This document shows positions 39,199-43,680 of a DNA stretch of 43,680 nucleotides, one piece after another (position 1 is the first letter of the stretch; every line of letters starts with the position of its first letter). The notes under the pieces are model-generated. The model searched no databases, was not told the origin of the DNA, and saw only the letters and a program-made list of their open reading frames with translations. The position numbers were made by a program, and so were the translations under genes. This stretch comes from an uncultured Caldilineales bacterium (GTDB lineage: Bacteria; Chloroflexota; Anaerolineae; JAAEKA01). The stretch spans positions 1-43,680 of the forward strand of contig CALESQ010000002.1 in assembly GCA_937907455.1 (NCBI GenBank), written 5' to 3'.

Positions 39199-39873
39199 CT
39201 AGGCGGCGGGCTGAGCCACAGGCGCGGGCGCCTGCATGGTCTTGCCGGGCAGAACCTGGCCTTTGTAGATCCACACCTTGATGCCGATACGGCCAAAGGT
39301 GGTTAACGCCTCAGCATGAGCATAGTCAATGTCGGCGCGCAGTGTATGGCGCGGCACCTGACCTTCACGCTGGGTTTCCATGCGTGCCATTTCTGAACCG
39401 GACAAGCGCCCGGCCACGGTGATCATAATGCCCTCTGCGCCCTGGCGCATGGCACGCGTCACCGCCTGCTTCATGGCACGCTTATGAGAAACACGCCGCT
39501 CGATCTGCTCGGCGATGCTCTCGGCCACCAGGTAGGCGTCAATTTCCGGGCGTGTGATTTCGGTCACATCTACCTTGACGCGCTTGTTGGTCAGCTCCTG
39601 CAAGCGGGTGCGCACCTGGTTGACATTGGCGCCCTTGCGGCCAATGATGATGCCCGGCTTGGCAGTGTGAATCCACACATGCACGTAGTTGCGCTGACGC
39701 TCGATTTCGATCTCGGAAATAGCCGCTTTGGGAATTTCCTTGCGAATCATCGCACGAATTTGGCGATCTTCGGCCAGCAAATCGGTGTAGCGCCCTTTTT
39801 CGGCAAACCAGCGCGCACGCCAGTCTTTGATAACGCCTAAGCGAAACCCATAAGGATGTACTTTACGACCCAA
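39199..39873 (-). CDS. rpsC: 30S ribosomal protein S3
   Basis: A 224-residue protein of the mRNA entry site. GRKVHPYGFRLGVIKDWRAR opens it, the KH domain carries PGIIIGRKGANVNQVRTRL, and the C-terminal part has IDYAHAEALTTFGRIGIKVW. The start is TTG 39873 after AGGAGG. The tail is short and Ala/Pro-rich. Confidence 0.97.
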   Translation of the reverse strand: MGRKVHPYGFRLGVIKDWRARWFAEKGRYTDLLAEDRQIRAMIRKEIPKAAISEIEIERQRNYVHVWIHTAKPGIIIGRKGANVNQVRTRLQELTNKRVKVDVTEITRPEIDAYLVAESIAEQIERRVSHKRAMKQAVTRAMRQGAEGIMITVAGRLSGSEMARMETQREGQVPRHTLRADIDYAHAEALTTFGRIGIKVWIYKGQVLPGKTMQAPAPVAQPAA

Positions 39874-39942
39874 GGTGTCCTCCTATTTCAGGAAAAGACA
39901 TTCCGTCGAAGAGCGCCGCAGCGCCCGTGCCAGACGGGGTGT

Positions 39943-40302
39943 CTACTGCAGGCGTTCCTCAAGCACGACGGTGATGTGCGAAGATCGCTTCAAAATCGGC
40001 TTAAAGCGGCCACGGGCGCCAAAGCGCCGCCACTTGCGCAAGGGACCTTCATCGGCGTAGATTTCGCTGATCCACATGTCCTCGCGCTCCAAACCTTCGT
40101 TCTGTTCGGCATTTGCAAGCGCCGACGCAACGACTTTAAGCACTTCGCGGGCAGCCGCCTGCGGCATAAAGTTCAGCGCTGTCAGAGCATCTTCCGCCTT
40201 CATGCCGCGCACTTGGTTTACCACCAGGCGCACCTTCTGGGCAGAGATACCCACATGCTTGCGCTGTGCCTGCACTTGTGTCAGGTTGTTATCTGTAGTC
40301 AT
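39943..40302 (-). CDS. rplV: 50S ribosomal protein L22
   Basis: A 119-residue protein whose hairpin lines the exit tunnel. HVGISAQKVRLVVNQVRGM and FGARGRFKPILKRSSHITVV identify it. ATG 40302 (MTTDNNLTQ) was chosen; the open frame upstream to 40578 is the rpsS gene in another frame. The L22 loop is complete. Confidence 0.96.
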   Translation of the reverse strand: MTTDNNLTQVQAQRKHVGISAQKVRLVVNQVRGMKAEDALTALNFMPQAAAREVLKVVASALANAEQNEGLEREDMWISEIYADEGPLRKWRRFGARGRFKPILKRSSHITVVLEERLQ

Positions 40303-40372
40303 TGTCTGCTCTCTGGTCTTTAGCGGCGCCGCACAGAGTACGACACCCTTGCCAATCCTGCCGAAGCGAGGG

Positions 40373-40654
40373 CTAGCGACGCTTGGCGCGCTTTTCCTTG
40401 GAAATATGGCCGCGGAAGAAGCGGGTAGGGGCAAATTCGCCCAGCTTGTGGCCGACCATGTTCTCGGAAACATACACAGGCACATGCCGGCGGCCATCAT
40501 GCACCGCAATGGTGTGTCCCACCATCTGCGGAAAGACGGTAGACGCACGCGACCAGGTCTTGAGAATACGCTTCTCACCGGCGCGGTTCATGCTCTCGAT
40601 TTTCTTCAGCAGTTTCGGGTCAATGAATGGCCCTTTTTTGACCGATCTCGACAT
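40373..40654 (-). CDS. rpsS: 30S ribosomal protein S19
   Basis: A 93-residue head protein with SRSVKKGPFIDPKLLKKI, MVGHTIAVHDGRRHVPVYV and MVGHKLGEFAPTRFFRGH. ATG 40654 follows AAGAGG; the open frame continues upstream without resemblance. The basic tail KEKRAKRR is typical. Confidence 0.97.
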   Translation of the reverse strand: MSRSVKKGPFIDPKLLKKIESMNRAGEKRILKTWSRASTVFPQMVGHTIAVHDGRRHVPVYVSENMVGHKLGEFAPTRFFRGHISKEKRAKRR

Positions 40655-40704
40655 CTGGAAACCTCTTGTTATGACGCGGGCCGGCAAAAAGCCGACCGTC
40701 GCTG

Positions 40705-41544
40705 TTACCGGCGACGGCGCGGGCCGCGGCGGCGAACGATGAACTTGTCGGTGGCCTTGTTGCGCCGGGTCTTGTAGCCCAAAGTAGGCTTACCCCACGG
40801 GGTCTTGGGCCCGGGCATACCAATCGGCGAACGGCCTTCACCACCACCATGCGGGTGAGAGGAGGGATCCATAGCCACACCACGCACTTCGGGACGCCGT
40901 CCCAGCCAACGCTTACGCCCGGCTTTGCCGATTGTGATGTTGGCATGGTCGGTGTTACCCACCTGACCGATGGTAGCCAGACAGTTCAGGCTGACCTTGC
41001 GCATTTCACCACTGGGCAGGCGCAGGGTGGCATAATCGCCTTCCTTCGCCATCAACTGTGCCGATGTACCCGCGCTGCGCGCCATTTGGCCGCCGCGGCC
41101 GGGCTGCAACTCGACATTGTGTACCACAGTACCCAGCGGAATGCGATGCAGCGGCAGAGCATTGCCCACGCGGATGTCGGCGGTCGGGCCGGACTGCACC
41201 GCGTCGCCCACGTTCAGGCCCAACGGGGCCAGAATGTAGCGCTTGGCACCGTCAACATACACCACCAGGGCGATGCGGGCCGAGCGGTTGGGGTCATACT
41301 CGATGGAGGCGACGCGTGCCGGCACGCCGAACTTGTCGCGCTTGAAATCAATAATGCGGTACAGCCGCTTGTGACCACCGCCGCGCTGACGCACGGTGAT
41401 CTTGCCACGGTGGTTGCGCCCTGCCTTGCTTGGCAGTGGCTCGGTCAACGAACGCTCCGGGCGCACCTTGCTGAGGCCATCAAAGGTCAACACAGTCATT
41501 CCGCGGCGGCCAGGCGACGTAGGCTTGTAAACTCGAATACCCAT
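40705..41544 (-). CDS. rplB: 50S ribosomal protein L2
   Basis: A 279-residue peptidyl-transferase-region protein. YKPTSPGRRGMTVLTFDGLS starts it, GRNHRGKITVRQRGGGHKR follows, and the C-terminal VAMDPSSHPHGGGEGRSPIG with the conserved histidine near the active centre is intact. A GGAG box precedes ATG 41544. Confidence 0.97.
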   Translation of the reverse strand: MGIRVYKPTSPGRRGMTVLTFDGLSKVRPERSLTEPLPSKAGRNHRGKITVRQRGGGHKRLYRIIDFKRDKFGVPARVASIEYDPNRSARIALVVYVDGAKRYILAPLGLNVGDAVQSGPTADIRVGNALPLHRIPLGTVVHNVELQPGRGGQMARSAGTSAQLMAKEGDYATLRLPSGEMRKVSLNCLATIGQVGNTDHANITIGKAGRKRWLGRRPEVRGVAMDPSSHPHGGGEGRSPIGMPGPKTPWGKPTLGYKTRRNKATDKFIVRRRGPRRRR

Positions 41545-41574
41545 TCTTGAACTCCTAGTTCCTTAGCTTAGCGC

Positions 41575-41868
41575 CTAGACGCCTTCTGCCCAGGGAAACC
41601 GCTTGCTGCCTTTGGCCAGCGTCACGATGGCTTTTTTCCAGGCCGATTTCTTGATGACAAGACGGCGGCCACGATGGCCCATGCGGGCAGGCATGTTGAT
41701 GATGCGTACCTGCTCCACAGTGACACCAAAACCGGTTTCCACTGCGTCTTTGACTTGCAGCTTGTTTGCCCGGCTGTCTACCTCAAAGGCGAACTGGTTG
41801 TTTTCGTCCGCCTGGATGTTGGTCTTTTCCGTCATCAAGGGACGGCGTAGAACTTCTCGTACGTGCAT
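41575..41868 (-). CDS. rplW: 50S ribosomal protein L23
   Basis: A 97-residue exit-tunnel protein that docks trigger factor and SRP. VLRRPLMTEKTN at the start, FEVDSRANKLQVKDAVETGF and the conserved end are standard. Starts 18 bp after rplD. Confidence 0.96.
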   Translation of the reverse strand: MHVREVLRRPLMTEKTNIQADENNQFAFEVDSRANKLQVKDAVETGFGVTVEQVRIINMPARMGHRGRRLVIKKSAWKKAIVTLAKGSKRFPWAEGV

Positions 41869-41886
41869 GGTTCTTTTCTCCTACGC

Positions 41887-42507
41887 TTATCCCAGAATGC
41901 GCTCGATCTCGTCAATCGCCGCGGTGGTGACCACCAGGGTACGATAGCCCAGCAAATCGCGCATGTTCAAATAGCCTGCCTGCAAAGCCTTGACCTCAGG
42001 GAGGTTGCGGGCTGACAGCTCAACGTTGTTATTGCGTTCAGGCAACAGGATCAAGGTGCTGGTTTCAATTTTCAGGTTGCGCAGCACGCCAACCATTTCA
42101 CGGGTGCGCGGCTGATCAAACGCCAGTTCCTGCAAAACCACCAATTGCTCGTTGATGGCCTTGGCCGAAAGGGCAGAGCGCATGGCGACGCGGCGCATCT
42201 TGCGCGGCATCTTCTTTTCGTAGGAACGGGGCGTGGGGCCAAACACAGAACCGCCGCCGCGCCAATGAGGCGCACGCGTGCTGCCCTGGCGAGCGCGGCC
42301 AGTGCCCTTTTGCCGCCACGGCTTGCGTCCACCACCAGCCACCTCGCCGCGGGTCTTGACCTTGTGGGTGCCACGTCGGGCGTTTGCCAGTTGGCGCACC
42401 AAAGCCTGGTGCATGACTGTTTTGTTGATCGGGGCTGCGAAGATATCGTCGCGCAGTTCGATTTCGCCGACTTTATCTCCAGCCATGTTATGAACTGGTA
42501 GTAGCAT
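41887..42507 (-). CDS. rplD: 50S ribosomal protein L4
   Basis: A 206-residue exit-tunnel protein with INKTVMHQALVRQLANARRG, VAGGGRKPWRQKGTGRARQG and GGGSVFGPTPRSY. ATG 42507 (MLLPVHNMAG) is favoured because the AGGGG stretch is better spaced for it than for the GTG at 42513 touching the rplC stop. L4 is an operon autoregulator in E. coli; no such leader was recognised here. Confidence 0.96.
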   Translation of the reverse strand: MLLPVHNMAGDKVGEIELRDDIFAAPINKTVMHQALVRQLANARRGTHKVKTRGEVAGGGRKPWRQKGTGRARQGSTRAPHWRGGGSVFGPTPRSYEKKMPRKMRRVAMRSALSAKAINEQLVVLQELAFDQPRTREMVGVLRNLKIETSTLILLPERNNNVELSARNLPEVKALQAGYLNMRDLLGYRTLVVTTAAIDEIERILG

Positions 42508-42513
42508 CTTCAC

Positions 42514-43149
42514 TTACCCCTGTTTCCTGGCCTCGCGCACGAGGACAAACCCGCCTTTGGGGCCGGGGATTGCGCCGCGTACCACGAGCATGTTGCGCTC
42601 GGCGTCTACACGCACTACGGACAGACTTTGCACAGTAACCCGCTCGTTGCCCATGTGCCCAGGACCACGGTGACCTTTGTAGGTGTGGCCGGGCGTGGTG
42701 CCGGAGCCTGCAGCGCCGGGGGCGCGGGTACGGTCTGACGCGCCGTGAGTTTTCGGTTGGCGATTGAAGTTATGGCGGCGAATACCACCCTGAAAGCCGC
42801 GGCCCTTTGAGGTACCGGTCACGTCCACCAGTTCACCGGTGGCAAATACGTCGGCGTTCAGTTTCTGGCCAACTTCGTAGTTCCCCAGATCCTCTTCCTT
42901 GACAGGAATCTCACGCAAATAGCGCAGCGCGGGGATGCCGTTACGTTTCAGATGTTGAAGCTCGCCCTTGCTCAGACGTTTAGGCTTGATCTCGTCAAAA
43001 CCAACCTGGATGGCGCTGTAGCCATCATCAGCTTTGGTTTTTTTCTGTGTGACGTAGCACGGCCCTACTTCAATAACAGTTGCTGGCACGACAACGCCTT
43101 CATTGAAGACCTGGGTCATGCCAATCTTACGGCCCAGTAAACCCTTCAT
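42514..43149 (-). CDS. rplC: 50S ribosomal protein L3
   Basis: A 211-residue early-assembly protein. MKGLLGRKIGMTQVFNEG opens it, and KGRGFQGGIRRHNFNRQPK with GHMGNERVTVQSLSVVRVD are conserved. ATG 43149 is preceded by AGAAGGA; the frame upstream to 43176 is not family-like. The 97-bp gap to rpsJ shows nothing clear. Confidence 0.96.
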   Translation of the reverse strand: MKGLLGRKIGMTQVFNEGVVVPATVIEVGPCYVTQKKTKADDGYSAIQVGFDEIKPKRLSKGELQHLKRNGIPALRYLREIPVKEEDLGNYEVGQKLNADVFATGELVDVTGTSKGRGFQGGIRRHNFNRQPKTHGASDRTRAPGAAGSGTTPGHTYKGHRGPGHMGNERVTVQSLSVVRVDAERNMLVVRGAIPGPKGGFVLVREARKQG

Positions 43150-43246
43150 TGGTTCATTCCTTCTGGGGACTGTCAACTCTGGGCGAGTTGCATCATCCCA
43201 ATAAGAGGGTGCAGGTTGCTGTTAGCGACCTGCCACTTGCCACTTG

Positions 43247-43555
43247 TTACAGTTTAATCTCGATATCTACACCGGCGGGTAGATGCAGGCGCATCAGACT
43301 GTCAATGGTCTTGCTGCTCGGCTCGACAATGTCAATCAAGCGCTTATGCGTGCGAATTTCGAACTGTTCGCGCGAGTCCTTATCAATGAAGGTGCTGCGC
43401 ATGACCGTAAACTTCTCGATGCGGGTGGGCAAGGGCACAGGCCCTACCACCGTAGCGCCTGTGCGCTCGGCTGCGTCCACGATCTGGCGCACGGAGTTAT
43501 CCAACACGCGGTGATCGTATGCCTTTAGCTTGATGCGAAGCGGCTTTTTTGCCAT
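43247..43555 (-). CDS. rpsJ: 30S ribosomal protein S10
   Basis: A 102-residue protein, exactly the usual length. PLRIKLKAYDHRVLDNSV, GPVPLPTRIEKFTVMRS and the ending LPAGVDIEIKL are diagnostic. It is also the antitermination partner of NusB. ATG 43555 follows CAGGAAAG. First gene of the S10 string after tuf. Confidence 0.97.
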   Translation of the reverse strand: MAKKPLRIKLKAYDHRVLDNSVRQIVDAAERTGATVVGPVPLPTRIEKFTVMRSTFIDKDSREQFEIRTHKRLIDIVEPSSKTIDSLMRLHLPAGVDIEIKL

Positions 43556-43578
43556 GATCTTTCCTGCTGTCATGCTGA

Positions 43579-43606
43579 GGGGAGAAAGCGCAAGCGCTTT
43601 CTCCCC
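43579..43606. repeat. perfect hairpin between tuf and rpsJ
   Basis: GGGGAGAAAGCGC (43579-43591) and GCGCTTTCTCCCC (43594-43606) are exact inverses with only AA between, a 13-bp stem. No T tract follows on the minus strand, so it is not a standard intrinsic terminator. It may be an RNA-processing site, a block to exonucleases, or a pausing site that sets tuf and rpsJ levels apart. Confidence 0.75.
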
Positions 43607-43627
43607 GTTGCGTTTCCATTGAGACGC

Positions 43628-43680
43628 TTAGTCCATCACACGGGTGATGACGCCGGCGCCGACGGTGCGGCCACCTTCGC
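43628..43680 (-). CDS. tuf: elongation factor Tu, C-terminal end only
   Basis: The minus strand encodes EGGRTVGAGVITRVMD and a TAA stop (43630-43628). EGGRTVGAGV is the invariant C-terminus of EF-Tu, the GTPase that brings aminoacyl-tRNA to the ribosome. Only about 17 codons lie in the window; the rest runs off the end. tuf before rpsJ is the classical str-S10 junction. Confidence 0.93.
   Translation of the reverse strand, partial: EGGRTVGAGVITRVMD

Noticed and set aside
40303..40578. Longer N-terminus for L22
   Set aside because: The extra 92 codons lie in another frame of rpsS and do not resemble L22; ATG 40302 gives a standard-length protein.

Overview
The window is a chromosomal piece of a GC-rich bacterium, most likely a member of the Chloroflexota (Anaerolineae/Caldilineae side). 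The reasons are the signal-transduction ATPase with a C-terminal SARP-type domain, zinc-binding versions of S4, S14 and L36, the joined S10-spc-alpha-truA-L13-S9 gene string, and octamer-filled gaps between genes. The phylum assignment is inference; no rRNA is present to confirm it.

Positions 1-332 hold a 151-bp direct repeat built of small hairpins. A 1064-residue regulator follows on the minus strand (333-3527). From its divergent promoter a long plus-strand accessory cluster runs from 3695 to 20221: a small conserved protein, two thiolase-fold (KAS III/HMG-CoA-synthase-like) enzymes, a short-chain dehydrogenase, two acyl-CoA/AMP ligases, three alpha/beta hydrolases and a complete branched-chain-type (HAAT) ABC importer in the order binding protein-ATPase-ATPase-permease-permease. 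Two broken four-helix-bundle genes lie on either side of the dehydrogenase. The cluster looks like uptake plus CoA-thioester processing of an unidentified acid or amide. The promoter in front of it carries two identical heptamers (GTAACTG) 11 bp apart and 8 bp from a -10 box. This is the textbook layout of a SARP target, next to a regulator with a SARP-like DNA-binding domain.

The gaps in this cluster are unusual. They contain degenerate 7- or 8-bp tandem arrays, often as inverted pairs and with a different word in each gap. Other gaps hold a four-copy 48-54-bp palindrome array and a 184-bp element with terminal inverted repeats.

From 20.2 to 24.8 kb lies a proteostasis block, tig-clpP-clpX, with a good promoter before tig and an intrinsic-terminator-like hairpin between clpP and clpX. 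It is followed by a gene distantly resembling queuosine-salvage glycosylases, with an added Cys-rich tail. A molybdopterin adenylyltransferase-type gene (mog) faces it.

From 25.5 kb to the end, on the minus strand, is the ribosomal protein superoperon. In transcription order it reads tuf (partial), rpsJ, rplC, rplD, rplW, rplB, rpsS, rplV, rpsC, rplP, rpmC, rpsQ, rplN, rplX, rplE, rpsN, rpsH, rplF, rplR, rpsE, rpmD, rplO, secY, adk, map, rpmJ, rpsM, rpsK, rpsD, rpoA, rplQ, truA, rplM, rpsI, ending at a strong terminator. infA is absent from its usual place between map and rpmJ. Candidate RNA leaders precede rpsD and rplM, and a perfect hairpin separates tuf from rpsJ.
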